Assembly: GCA_002367105.1 (NCBI GenBank)
Contig: DFCS01000037.1
Span: 1-64,000, forward strand
Length of the DNA: 64,000 bases
From: Hungatella sp. UBA3048
GTDB lineage: Bacteria; Bacillota; Clostridia; Lachnospirales; Lachnospiraceae
Direction: 5' to 3'
Of the stretch, positions 8,560-16,828 are shown one piece after another (position 1 is the first letter of the stretch; each line of letters starts with the position of its first letter). Below the pieces are notes generated by a model. The model had not been told where the DNA came from and did no database searches. It saw only the letters and a program-made list of their open reading frames with translations. Position numbers and translations under genes: made by a program.

Positions 8560-8841
8560 ATGGCTCCAACGGCCCCCAAATATAACCAGTATATGAAGCA
8601 TATCGATGGAATTGACGGTAGGCTTATAAAGGCCACTCCAGATCAGATTACACACCGTTTTCTCAGAGCAATAAAATCATCTGGGCTGCCCCCTTTTCGC
8701 TTTCATGATCTTAGGCATTATGCAGCTTCTATTATGCACGCTATTGGAGTGCCTGATCAATATATAATGCAAAGAGGGGTTTTTCTTGTAAATACCAGGA
8801 ATGTGATGGATTACATTACTCATTTTCCAATTCAAGCGTAA
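8560..8841 (+). pseudogene. Tyrosine recombinase (phage/ICE integrase) C-terminal fragment
   Basis: About 93 residues remain. They contain the recombinase box-II core FRFHDLRHYAASIM (His-x-x-Arg) preceded by HRFLRAIKSSGLPP and followed by GVPDQYIMQRG. The catalytic tyrosine region after the QRG turn is gone: the sequence runs into an unrelated tail and stops, and the N-terminal two thirds are absent. No ribosome site precedes the ATG. This is a remnant of a former integrative element rather than a working gene. Confidence 0.75.
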
Positions 8842-8896
8842 AAAAGCAACCGGTTATAGATTCTCCGATTGCTTTCTGCTTTTACTCTTTAAATTG

Positions 8897-9487
8897 TCAT
8901 TTTAGATGTGTTCCGCCGTCGGCTAAGCCTTTCATCGTAAACTCCGTGAGATAATCCAAAACCTGAGGAAAGTACTGAAGCCCAATTTCCTCTTTATGGG
9001 TCTCGACAGTAACGATCGCCGTGAATATGGCCATAATCATCCCGCTGTCAATATCGCTCCTCATTTTCCCGTCTACCTGCCATTTTTTTATGATCTCCGA
9101 AAAATCATTATACATGAAATCAAGACGTTCCAGCCCTTTATCTTCACGGAAATTCTGCTCTATTTTGTCAAACACATCCTTGTTATACCACTCTTTAAGG
9201 ATTGGATTTGACTTCATGCCTTTTAAATTCAATAACATCAGTTCTTTGACTAAACTCTGCGGATCCTTTTCCAATTCAATTGATTTCAATATCTTTTTCT
9301 TTAGCTTCTCGTTTTCTTCCATGAATATGGCCATGAACAGTTCCTCTTTTGAGGAATAGTAATTATAAAATGTACCCGTCCCTATTCCCACTGCTTTTGT
9401 GATATCGGATACATTGGTATCCTTAAAGCCTTTCCGGCCGAACTGTTCTTTACCGCAATTAAATAAATCTGTTTTCGTATCTTTCAA
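8897..9487 (-). CDS. TetR/AcrR-family transcriptional repressor
   Basis: A 196-residue regulator. The N-terminal TetR helix-turn-helix is clear (GRKGFKDTNVSDITKAVGIG, then TGTFYNYYSSKEELF at about residues 20-55), followed by an all-helical ligand domain. The start is most likely TTG at 9487, 7 nt after GGGAGG; a GTG at 9502 overlaps that site. It lies 45 bp downstream of the flavin oxidoreductase gene and is probably cotranscribed. A 38-bp inverted repeat overlaps the shared promoter and is the obvious target, giving autorepression. Confidence 0.88.
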   Translation of the reverse strand: MKDTKTDLFNCGKEQFGRKGFKDTNVSDITKAVGIGTGTFYNYYSSKEELFMAIFMEENEKLKKKILKSIELEKDPQSLVKELMLLNLKGMKSNPILKEWYNKDVFDKIEQNFREDKGLERLDFMYNDFSEIIKKWQVDGKMRSDIDSGMIMAIFTAIVTVETHKEEIGLQYFPQVLDYLTEFTMKGLADGGTHLK

Positions 9488-9532
9488 TAATAAACCTCCC
9501 ACATGTTCTGTATATCAGACAGAGCTGAATCG

Positions 9533-10303
9533 CTAACTCTGCCTCGACATCCGACGTCCCATAAAATCAAAAATCCAGCCCGCCAGCTTTTTGATAGGAT
9601 TCAAGGAGACATCGTAATAATAATCCGACTCAAACCAGCCCTTTGCTTTGTAATGCCGATAGTCACAATATTCATCGTTGAGCATTTCTTTCATGGTTGT
9701 CCGAGACATACGGAACATCATTAGCCTGAAAAAAGAAGGATTTGGAGGAGACGGACTCATAAGCACTCGGTAAAACCTTGCAGTAGCTTTTCTGATTTCA
9801 CGCAAGTTTTTTTCTTGTGCGGCTTTTGTGATCGGCTCCAAGGTCTTCAATACACAGCCTTTCGCAACACTAAATCCGGAATTTTCTCCCATATTGCCAA
9901 GGTACCTCACAATAGAGTTTCCTCCGAAAACACCCTGAGTAACAATGGAGGTGAAAGCCTTGCCGAAAAAACATGGACGATGAAAAACAAATGCCAACCG
10001 ATCCAGTAGATTCTTCATGGGCGCTGAAACATGAAAGGAATAATTAGGGGTGGCAAATATAACACCGTCGGAATAGTTTATCTTATCAATTAGTAAATCC
10101 CGGTCGTCCTGTAAGGGGCAGAATTCTTCTCCTTTATCGAAACATAGCTTGCAACCGCTGCAAAACTCGAGCCGATAGTCCTTTAGGAAAACATAATCAA
10201 ATTCGATTTCCGTGTATAATTTCAAATTTCTCTCAAATTCACGGACTGCATTATAAGTTGCTTGCTTGCGGGCACTTCCTATAAACGCGGTAACCCTTTT
10301 CAT
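9533..10303 (-). CDS. NAD(P)H-dependent flavin oxidoreductase (flavodoxin-fold)
   Basis: A 256-residue protein of the FMN-reductase/flavodoxin superfamily. It starts VTAFIGSARK, with the FMN phosphate-binding loop at about residues 6-14, and has the ATPNYSFHVSAPMKNLLDR segment of NADPH-dependent FMN reductases. A cysteine pair CSGCKLC at about 50-56 could bind an Fe-S cluster or be redox-active. The C-terminal about 90 residues are basic and unfamiliar. AGGAGG precedes the ATG. It is the first gene of a two-gene unit with its TetR repressor; a role in reducing quinones, nitro compounds or another toxic electrophile is inferred. Confidence 0.82.
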   Translation of the reverse strand: MKRVTAFIGSARKQATYNAVREFERNLKLYTEIEFDYVFLKDYRLEFCSGCKLCFDKGEEFCPLQDDRDLLIDKINYSDGVIFATPNYSFHVSAPMKNLLDRLAFVFHRPCFFGKAFTSIVTQGVFGGNSIVRYLGNMGENSGFSVAKGCVLKTLEPITKAAQEKNLREIRKATARFYRVLMSPSPPNPSFFRLMMFRMSRTTMKEMLNDEYCDYRHYKAKGWFESDYYYDVSLNPIKKLAGWIFDFMGRRMSRQS

Positions 10304-10325
10304 TTATGTCTTCCTCCTAATTGGC

Positions 10326-10387
10326 AAAATATGAATGAATAATAATTTATTCATTCATATTTTAGTATTTGTTTGTTTGCTTGTCAA
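10326..10387 (-). promoter_or_regulatory. Promoter overlapped by a 38-bp inverted-repeat operator (TetR target)
   Basis: TTGACA (10382-10387 on the complementary strand), a 17-nt spacer and TAAAAT (10359-10364) form a strong minus-strand promoter. A perfect 16-bp inverted repeat, AAAATATGAATGAATA and its complement, with a 6-nt centre occupies 10326-10363 and covers the -10 box and start site. This is a classic repressor site for the TetR protein encoded two genes downstream. Confidence 0.8.
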
Positions 10388-10755
10388 GTAATTTTATGCC
10401 GTTCTATCCTCTGACAAGTGACAGGCAGGGTCTCTCCAGTTCAGTACCACACCTTTCATACATACCGTCCAGCTTTGCAGGACGCGCCCCATAAGTTAAA
10501 AAGCCGGAAAAAAAATTTCCCGACTTTTTAAATGCTCCCCTATTATTTACATAAAAAACATTAAATACTCCCATTATAAATGACATTGTTACGGAACATA
10601 CTATTGTAAATACTTGATGAGACTACATCTTTATGAAACATAGCCTCCATTTGTAATATAAAAGCGACTGATGATGCAGTTATTACTGACATTCTACCTG
10701 AAATAGATAACAAAAACGCATTCATAGTTCTCCGCTATTATCTTCTTAATTTCTA
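10388..10755. other. Intergenic region between the oxidoreductase promoter and the GH1 stop
   Basis: It holds a minus-oriented AT-rich hairpin at about 10495-10531 (AAAAAGTCGG / CCGGCTTTTT), possibly a terminator. A 60-codon frame at 10404-10586 runs through that hairpin and is not supported. Nothing else was recognised. Confidence 0.4.
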
Positions 10756-12213
10756 TCAAGCTAAGTCAGCACCATTACTTTCGATAACTTTCTTATACCA
10801 ATAAAACGATTTTTTCTTGTAACGTATTAGTGATCCCTCTCCCTGATCGTCACTACTCACATAAATGAAACCGTATCGTTTCTTAAACTCACCTGAGCAC
10901 AAACTGACAATATCCATTGCCGACCATGCAGTATAGCCAATTAAATCCACTCCATCCTCTATTGCCAATCCCATTTGCTCAATATGTTTTTGTAGATAAT
11001 CAATGCGGTAATCATCTTCTACCGTAAAGGAACCGTTACCATCCGGAACTAGCTGGTCAACTGCGCCAAGTCCATTTTCAGTAATAATAATTGGTAATTT
11101 ATAGCGATCATATACCAAATTCAAAGTATACCTTAATCCAACCGGATCAATTCCCCAGCCCCAATCAGAATATTTAATATAGGGATTTATTATACCTGAT
11201 GCATTGTTTCCGGATACAAGCTCTTTATTTTCCTCATCAACTGTTACACAATTAGAGTTATAATAAGAAAAAGTATAAAAATCAACCGTTCCCTCTTTTA
11301 AATCACTATAATCCTGTTCCGTCATCTCCAGTTTCACATTATTTTTTTCAAAATAATGCTTGATATAATATGGATATTCACCAAAAACCATGACATCACC
11401 ACAAAATCGATTCATGATCAAATCCTGCTCCTGACACAACAGAACATTTTCAGGATTACAAGTCAGTGGATAAATTGTGCCATAGGAAATCATGCTTCCA
11501 AATTGATAGGAGGGGTCGATTGATTTTCCCAGTTTAATTATTTTTGCACTTGCAACAAATAAATGATGCAGCGCCTGATAACGGGCATTTTGATCGTCAA
11601 TCTGATTCCGTATAGTTGTTGTCCCTGGATTCCAGATTCCTACATGGTGCCAGTTTCCTGATACCCGCATTGTACAGTTGATTTCATTAAAAGTAAGCCA
11701 ATATTTCACCAGGCCCCGATATCTCTTAAAAATTGCTTCTGAAAATTTCAGATAATAATCAATTAATTTTCTATCTTTGAAACCATTACAGGATTTCACA
11801 AATTCCAGCGGCATATCATTGTGGCAAATCGTAACCAGGGGTTCTATGTTATATTTCTTTAATTCTCTGAATACATCCTCATAAAACTTCAATCCACTTT
11901 CATTCGGTTTTGATTCATCTCCTGTTGGATAAATCCTGGTACAGTTAATGGACATCCTGAACATCTTAAATCCCATTTCGGCACATAAGGCTATATCTTC
12001 TTTGTAATGATGGTAAAAATCAACAGCTCCATGGGAGGGATATATGTATTTATCCTCATCCAAATCCAATGTAATTCTACGTGGAGAAGACACGCTACCC
12101 ATGGTTAAACAATCTGCAATACTCGGACTCTTCCCATTAATATTCCAGGCACCTTCACATTGATTTGCAGCGACCGCTGCACCCCAATAAAAATTTTTCG
12201 GAAATTTATTCAT
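10756..12213 (-). CDS. Glycoside hydrolase family 1, 6-phospho-beta-glucosidase
   Basis: A 485-residue cytoplasmic GH1 enzyme, last gene of the LicT-controlled operon. It opens with FYWGAAVAANQCEGAWN. The acid/base Glu is about residue 177 in LTFNEIN and the nucleophile Glu is in IITENGLG. The tail KSFYWYKKVIES is typical. It is a clear paralog of the enzyme at 4622 but well diverged, suggesting different aglycone preference. The ribosome site (AAGG) lies in the 3' arm of a hairpin just upstream, which could limit its translation. Confidence 0.92.
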   Translation of the reverse strand: MNKFPKNFYWGAAVAANQCEGAWNINGKSPSIADCLTMGSVSSPRRITLDLDEDKYIYPSHGAVDFYHHYKEDIALCAEMGFKMFRMSINCTRIYPTGDESKPNESGLKFYEDVFRELKKYNIEPLVTICHNDMPLEFVKSCNGFKDRKLIDYYLKFSEAIFKRYRGLVKYWLTFNEINCTMRVSGNWHHVGIWNPGTTTIRNQIDDQNARYQALHHLFVASAKIIKLGKSIDPSYQFGSMISYGTIYPLTCNPENVLLCQEQDLIMNRFCGDVMVFGEYPYYIKHYFEKNNVKLEMTEQDYSDLKEGTVDFYTFSYYNSNCVTVDEENKELVSGNNASGIINPYIKYSDWGWGIDPVGLRYTLNLVYDRYKLPIIITENGLGAVDQLVPDGNGSFTVEDDYRIDYLQKHIEQMGLAIEDGVDLIGYTAWSAMDIVSLCSGEFKKRYGFIYVSSDDQGEGSLIRYKKKSFYWYKKVIESNGADLA

Positions 12214-12225
12214 ATATTTACCATT

Positions 12226-12265
12226 TACCTTGACTTAACTTCATCAAATAAGCCAAGTCAAGGTA
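12226..12265 (-). promoter_or_regulatory. Hairpin enclosing the GH1 ribosome-binding region
   Basis: Perfect 11-bp arms, TACCTTGACTT and AAGTCAAGGTA, with an 18-nt loop sit in the 86-bp gap between EIIBC and GH1. The 3' arm contains the AAGG that precedes the ATG at 12213. There is no T-run, so an mRNA-processing or translation-damping role fits better than termination. Confidence 0.5.
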
Positions 12266-12299
12266 CCTTTCTCTATACCTAATTATGAGTAATACAGCC

Positions 12300-13694
12300 T
12301 CAGTTATCTGCTGCTTCCAGATCCTCTTTCTTTACAATGATCATTCCTGCAATAAAGGTTACGGCAGCACCAATCAAACACGCAATTACCTGATTAATCA
12401 AGTTCATTGGATCCTCTGATATAAAAACTGGAAGTCCTAAAAGCCCGCCAGGTCCATAGCTGTATCGTGCGGTTCCCGCGAAACCTGCATATAAGCCTCC
12501 AAAGAAACCTCCGATAATCGCACTATACAATGGCTTTTTATACTTTAAATTAATTCCAAATAATGCTGGTTCTGTAACTCCGCCGAAAATTGCGGTAACT
12601 GCACAAGATAAAGCAGTTGTCCGAAGATCCATATCTTTTGTCTTTAGCGCTACTACCAGACAGGCAATTCCCTGGTTGAAATCACGCACATATTTTGCCG
12701 GACCAATAATCCCTTCTTTACCAAACATGGCAAATGACTGTGTAGTGTACGGATCAAGACATAGATGCATACCTGTCATAACTAAATATGGAGAAAATGC
12801 TGCGAACAATGCACATTCCAACGGTCCGAGCGTATCATAAATCCACATGATTGCAGCACCAAGATAGACGCCCAGGTAGGAACCCAGCGGTGCGAGCACG
12901 CACAGCATTAAAGGCACCATAATAATTAGCGTACCTAAAGGCTCCACAATAGAACGTACTACCTTCGGCGAATTTTTTGCAAAAAAACGCTCAACATAGC
13001 CCGCAACAAACATCGTCAATATCATTGGAAAAATAGAAGAGCCGTAAGAATTTGCAGCAATTGGCACTCCAAAAATCGATATGGCAGCTCCGTCGGAAAC
13101 CATCTGTAATAATGTTGGATGAATTAAAATACCTCCTAGAAGGAGTCCCAGACCTGTATTAACCCCGAATTTTTTTGAGCCTGTATATCCAATCGCAACA
13201 GGCAGAAAATAGGTAGATGCTGCTGAAACCATATTTAAAATAACATAGGTTCCACTCTCGTTAGATAAAACACCAAGTTGGGAGAGTATTAAGATAAACA
13301 CCTTAATCATACCTCCGCCAACCAACATTGGAATTAACGGAGTAATACAGCCTGAAATTGCAGACAGGATAGCTCCTGCTGAAAATTTCTTATTCGATTT
13401 TACCTCCAAATTTTCTTTTACTGATTTTTCTTTTGTAAAACCATGCTTTTCGCAAATCATATTATAGACATCACTGACTTCCTGTCCAATAATGATCTGA
13501 TATTGATCGGCAACCCATTGTGATCCGATTACTCCCGGAAGCTTTTGAATTTTCTCATCTTCAAGCAGACTCCTGTCTTTTAAATTAAAACGCAACCTTG
13601 TAACGCAATGTGTGAAAAAAGAAACATTGTCTTTTCCGCCGATCAAATCCAAAACATTATTAATCAGCTCTTCGTATTTTGCTCTCTTGGCCAT
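12300..13694 (-). CDS. PTS beta-glucoside-type transporter, EIIBC
   Basis: A 464-residue permease. The EIIB domain has the phosphocysteine, Cys30, in THCVTRLRF; the EIIC domain spans about residues 105-455 and contains the GMHLCLDP variant of the family GMH motif. No EIIA is fused; it is encoded separately upstream at 14012-14485, an uncommon split for this family. The ATG at 13694 has AAAGGAG upstream. A RAT/terminator switch in the preceding gap places it under LicT control. Confidence 0.92.
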   Translation of the reverse strand: MAKRAKYEELINNVLDLIGGKDNVSFFTHCVTRLRFNLKDRSLLEDEKIQKLPGVIGSQWVADQYQIIIGQEVSDVYNMICEKHGFTKEKSVKENLEVKSNKKFSAGAILSAISGCITPLIPMLVGGGMIKVFILILSQLGVLSNESGTYVILNMVSAASTYFLPVAIGYTGSKKFGVNTGLGLLLGGILIHPTLLQMVSDGAAISIFGVPIAANSYGSSIFPMILTMFVAGYVERFFAKNSPKVVRSIVEPLGTLIIMVPLMLCVLAPLGSYLGVYLGAAIMWIYDTLGPLECALFAAFSPYLVMTGMHLCLDPYTTQSFAMFGKEGIIGPAKYVRDFNQGIACLVVALKTKDMDLRTTALSCAVTAIFGGVTEPALFGINLKYKKPLYSAIIGGFFGGLYAGFAGTARYSYGPGGLLGLPVFISEDPMNLINQVIACLIGAAVTFIAGMIIVKKEDLEAADN

Positions 13695-13886
13695 ACTTCT
13701 TCTCCTTTTAATCTATATCTCAGCAATCTATGACATGCGCGCATTCCATCACTGTATTGCTTCTTCTATCAGCCTTTTTGAAAACGGCTGCAGAATTCTT
13801 CAGGTATTTTTTTACAACCATCTGCACTGCAAGTTCTCTCCCTGCAGAACTGGGAGTTTTCAATCTTTCTATGCCTTAATCAAAAT

Positions 13887-13975
13887 AAAAACCCCGTATA
13901 CAAAATCAACAGCAGTTTATGCACTAATTGCTGAATGATTTTGTGTCGGGGTAAAGCCCAGTTGGTAACAATCCT
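13887..13975 (-). promoter_or_regulatory. Second LicT RAT antiterminator overlapping an intrinsic terminator
   Basis: On the minus strand the run AGGATTGTTACCAACTGGGC matches the LicT/SacY ribonucleic antiterminator consensus and overlaps the 5' arm of a terminator. That terminator pairs CCCCG and ACAAAATCA/CAGCA with TGCTG/TGATTTTGT and CGGGG, and is followed by TTTTTATTTTGATT. It lies between the EIIA and EIIBC genes, so EIIBC and GH1 expression needs active LicT even after the operon has been entered. Confidence 0.88.
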
Positions 13976-14011
13976 CTGGCACAATTTATTCTCTTTTCAT
14001 AGTGAAACCTT

Positions 14012-14485
14012 TTAGATTTGCTGAACTAATATCTGCCCAGCTGATACCTGTTGATTATAACAGCTTAAATCTAATGTTTTATCATAACCGCCGGTAATTA
14101 TCAGCATAGTTATCATATCAATTTTCTTTTCCTTCATTAGCTTCCAATCAAAACGAATTACTGGTTCGCCTGCTTTTACCCGTTTTCCTTTTGCTGATAA
14201 TAGAGTAAAACCTTCACCATTTAAACTAACTGTATCTAATCCAATATGAACAAGAACCTCTACACCAGAATCAGTTTTTATTCCAAAAGCATGCATAGAA
14301 TCCGGAACCATAACGATTTCCCCTGTCACTGGTGCTACTACCGTGTCACCGGATGGGCACACTGCAAATCCATCCCCCAGCATTTTTGAAGAAAACACTT
14401 TATCAGGTACCTCCTCTATCCTGATACACTTTCCTTCAATTGGTGCAACAACTTCACTTTTTTTTCTTTTTATAAAATCAAACAT
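14012..14485 (-). CDS. PTS glucose-family EIIA component
   Basis: A 157-residue stand-alone EIIA-Glc type protein that passes phosphate from HPr to EIIB. It shows VVAPIEGKCI near the start, GDGFAVCPS, and the active histidines His65 (MHAFGI) and His80 (LVHIGLDT, the phosphorylated one). The ATG at 14485 has GGGAGG upstream and overlaps the end of licT by 8 bp, indicating translational coupling. It could serve both EIIBC permeases in this window, since neither carries its own EIIA. Confidence 0.92.
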   Translation of the reverse strand: MFDFIKRKKSEVVAPIEGKCIRIEEVPDKVFSSKMLGDGFAVCPSGDTVVAPVTGEIVMVPDSMHAFGIKTDSGVEVLVHIGLDTVSLNGEGFTLLSAKGKRVKAGEPVIRFDWKLMKEKKIDMITMLIITGGYDKTLDLSCYNQQVSAGQILVQQI

Positions 14486-15311
14486 GATCTTCCTCCCTGA
14501 TACAAAGCCTGTTGATATATATGATTAAATAAGTTCGCTCTTCTGTTGTAATCTTACAATTTAAAATCCTATTCAAATATTGAATAATCTCATGTACGCA
14601 TTTTTCTATTTCTCCTAATGATGCGGACAAAGAGTTCAGTAATGCACCGTTATCTCCCTGTAGCAGTTTATTTTCCTTACCTCTACGAATCAGATAGCGC
14701 ATATGCATGGTAAAACGGGAATATGTAAAATTAGATCTGTCTATCGATATCTCAAAATAATCCTCAATTATTTTTGTCACATTCTCAATTATTTTCTCAT
14801 CATTCTTTTCCTTAACCTGATTTTCTTCTGTACATTCTGCATTTGCAATATGAAGCGCAATTGAGGCAGCTTCCTCTTCCGGAAGATAAATCTTCAGTTC
14901 TGCTTTTATAAATTCTAAAGCTTTAAAACCCACCTTTACCTCCGTTTCCATCAAGCACTTCACATCGTAAAGAATCGGAAGTTTAATTGCCATATTTTTT
15001 TCACTTCTTACAATAGCAAAATTGATATGGTCAGCTAAAGTAAATACTACATTTGAATTGATCGGAGCATTAATCAGCCCTCTGGCATAATCAATTACTC
15101 GTATAGAAATATCCAAGACTTTTTCTGGAATTTCTTTTATCATATTAATATATGTTTCATCTACATCATAAAAAGTGCGCTCAACTTGACACAATTCCAA
15201 CTCATATGGTGGTTTTTTAAAACCCAATCCCTTGCCTAAGGCAATTACTTCTATTCCCGAATCTGTTAAACACAGCGAGACATTATTATTAATATTTTTT
15301 ATAACCTTCAT
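14478..15311 (-). CDS. licT: BglG/LicT-family transcriptional antiterminator
   Basis: A 277-residue RNA-binding regulator. Residues 1-55 form the CAT RNA-binding domain (NNNVSLC, LGKGLGFKK). Two PRD domains follow (about 65-165 and 170-277), whose phosphorylation by the PTS controls activity; a PRD1 histidine is seen in LADHINFAI. It would bind the RAT sequences in its own leader and in the EIIA-EIIBC gap. It is the first gene of the operon licT-EIIA-EIIBC-GH1. Confidence 0.92.
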   Translation of the reverse strand: MKVIKNINNNVSLCLTDSGIEVIALGKGLGFKKPPYELELCQVERTFYDVDETYINMIKEIPEKVLDISIRVIDYARGLINAPINSNVVFTLADHINFAIVRSEKNMAIKLPILYDVKCLMETEVKVGFKALEFIKAELKIYLPEEEAASIALHIANAECTEENQVKEKNDEKIIENVTKIIEDYFEISIDRSNFTYSRFTMHMRYLIRRGKENKLLQGDNGALLNSLSASLGEIEKCVHEIIQYLNRILNCKITTEERTYLIIYINRLCIREEDHV

Positions 15312-15358
15312 ATTTTATCATCTCCCTGCTACTTATAATGACTCAGAAAATCAAACTT

Positions 15359-15440
15359 AAAAAACAAAAAAACTCTTTGAGGCACAACAAGAATATTACA
15401 AAAATATTCTTGTAGGAAAAGCCTCAAAGAGTAACAATCC
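15359..15440 (-). promoter_or_regulatory. First LicT RAT antiterminator with overlapping terminator
   Basis: On the minus strand GGATTGTTACTCTTTGAGGC fits the RAT consensus and forms the 5' arm of a terminator. ACTCTTTGAGGC (15421-15432) pairs with GCCTCAAAGAGT (15371-15382), with an inner ACAAGAATATT/AATATTCTTGT stem, followed by TTTTTTTGTTTT. LicT binding would prevent termination and allow its own expression. Confidence 0.92.
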
Positions 15441-15466
15441 TTACTAAGTATTAATAATATATCCAT

Positions 15467-15495
15467 ATATTACACGGATACTTACATTTTGTCAA
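15467..15495 (-). promoter_or_regulatory. licT operon promoter
   Basis: Minus-strand TTGACA (15490-15495), a 17-nt spacer and TAATAT (15467-15472) make a near-consensus vegetative promoter just upstream of the RAT. Confidence 0.8.
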
Positions 15496-15617
15496 GCATG
15501 TTTTCGTTTATTTTTCATAAGTTTCTCATGTGTGTGTTTTATATACTCTACTTTTTTTCTAAATGTTTCATGGATTCCACCAGGAATACCATTAATAATG
15601 GCTGTCCTCTTTCTTGA

Positions 15618-15893
15618 TTACTTAAAAGGAAAACCAGATAGCGGCGTAAAACTTGTTATAATTTTTATTATCCCCAAACCACCAAGTATTGATAATATTG
15701 AACCTAGAAATCTAAATTTTATAATTGACTGTTCCAAGTAGATCATATATATATTGGTATCCATGCTACCACCATTCATTTGCATAATGCCTGACATATT
15801 ATTAGCCCCCAGCTCAGTACTGCCAATCAGTATTGCCATGCCGATAATGAAAATTGCTCCAAAAAGTGCCAATAGCAGATTCTTATTCACCAT
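15618..15893 (-). CDS. Small two-pass membrane protein, unknown function
   Basis: A 91-residue protein with a good AGGAGG before the ATG at 15893. Residues 5-24 (LLLALFGAIFIIGMAILIG) form one membrane segment and about 60-80 (FLGSILSILGGLGIIKII) a second. Between them lies a Met/Asn/Gly-rich loop. No family recognised. It is oriented away from the licT promoter and has no obvious partner. Confidence 0.6.
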   Translation of the reverse strand: MVNKNLLLALFGAIFIIGMAILIGSTELGANNMSGIMQMNGGSMDTNIYMIYLEQSIIKFRFLGSILSILGGLGIIKIITSFTPLSGFPFK

Positions 15894-15926
15894 ATGTTCC
15901 TCCTATAATTTTTCATCTTACCAAAT

Positions 15927-15975
15927 CCATTGCCAAAAATCCGACAGGTGTTTTCTGATGAGGCGAATTATGAAT
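15927..15975 (+). repeat. Copy A of a dispersed leader-like element
   Basis: This stretch resembles 16670-16720 (shared CCAT..AAA.TCCGACAG..GTTTTC...GAGGC...ATGAA, 43-45 nt from CCAT to ATG). It precedes a 14-codon frame at 15970-16014. Function unknown; both copies are on the plus strand. Confidence 0.5.
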
Positions 15976-16025
15976 GATAAAGCCCATGTATCGATCAACT
16001 ACCTTCGACTTTAGTAATTGAGTTT

Positions 16026-16250
16026 CTAGTATAACGATACGCTATCACAGCCTTTATTTTTCACATCCGCTCCTCCGTAAAACCTTTTAAGTCCAAACAT
16101 TGGAACCATTCTTACTTCAAAACAATATAAAATACCACTTTCATCACGTTTTCCGCTTACTTGGTAAATTGTGCTTACTGGTAAACCGCTCTTACTTAAA
16201 TTTAATTCATTTACCTTTTTTATACTTTTCTTTAGTTGCCTCTTATTCAT
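16026..16250 (-). CDS. Small hypothetical protein
   Basis: A 74-residue protein with a basic, helix-forming N-terminus (MNKRQLKKSIKKVNELN) and a short beta-rich remainder (STIYQVSGKRDESGILYCFEV). AGGAGA precedes the ATG at 16250, supporting translation. No family recognised, no membrane segment or signal. Confidence 0.5.
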   Translation of the reverse strand: MNKRQLKKSIKKVNELNLSKSGLPVSTIYQVSGKRDESGILYCFEVRMVPMFGLKRFYGGADVKNKGCDSVSLY

Positions 16251-16828
16251 CCTGTCTCCTCGCCGCTCTTAGTTTACCAAGACCCTGAATCAGCTAATTT
16301 ATATCAATGAAATCTCCAAATGTTGATACAACAATTATATATCACCTGTATGGACTTTGCAATAAAACGGTTTTGTAATATGAGACTTGAGACTATCTGG
16401 TGCTATTGTTTTTCGTGGAATATAGCAGTTTTTCTAAGTTTTACAATCCCATCAGGCATATGTCATCCGGTGAAGAGATCCTGTTTGATTCGGTTTTCAT
16501 TGTTTTCCACCTACCTCACCTTTCGATCTTTGTATAATAATGACTAAAACCCTGTAATAACTTGCGGTTTTATGTCGTATTTTCAGACATTAACAGTTAA
16601 TCCACAATTATTTCCACAACATTGTGGATAAGTGTCATTTTATATATAATAAGTTAATCAAGAAAACGCCCATCGTACAAATTCCGACAGACGTTTTCAA
16701 AAAGGAGGCACAGTATGAACAAATCACTCTGGATTATTATGTCGTAGTCATTAAAACCTTACACGATTAAGATATTAATCTTCGACATGTCCTGTGACTA
16801 TCTTCGATAACTTTTTATTAAATTATAT
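16251..16828. other. Long intergenic region with a leader-like element
   Basis: The region is AT-rich. It holds copy B of the dispersed element and a 10-codon frame at 16715-16747, but no supportable larger gene; a 75-codon plus frame at 16320-16547 lacks a ribosome site and a coding-like composition. Confidence 0.4.
16670..16720 (+). repeat. Copy B of the dispersed leader-like element
   Basis: This copy has AAGGAGG 8 nt before an ATG that opens a 10-codon frame (MNKSLWIIMS, stop TAG at 16745-16747). GAAAACG at 16662-16668 can pair with CGTTTTC at 16692-16698, enclosing the conserved core. See copy A at 15927. Confidence 0.5.

Noticed and set aside
8380..8655. 91-codon minus frame overlapping the integrase remnant
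   Set aside because: No ribosome site, half of it is antisense to the recombinase fragment, and no family is recognised.
10404..10586. 60-codon minus frame
   Set aside because: Runs through an AT-rich hairpin, has no ribosome site and low-complexity start; not supported as a gene.
16320..16547. 75-codon plus frame in the long intergenic region
   Set aside because: No ribosome site, no recognisable domain, composition like the surrounding noncoding sequence.
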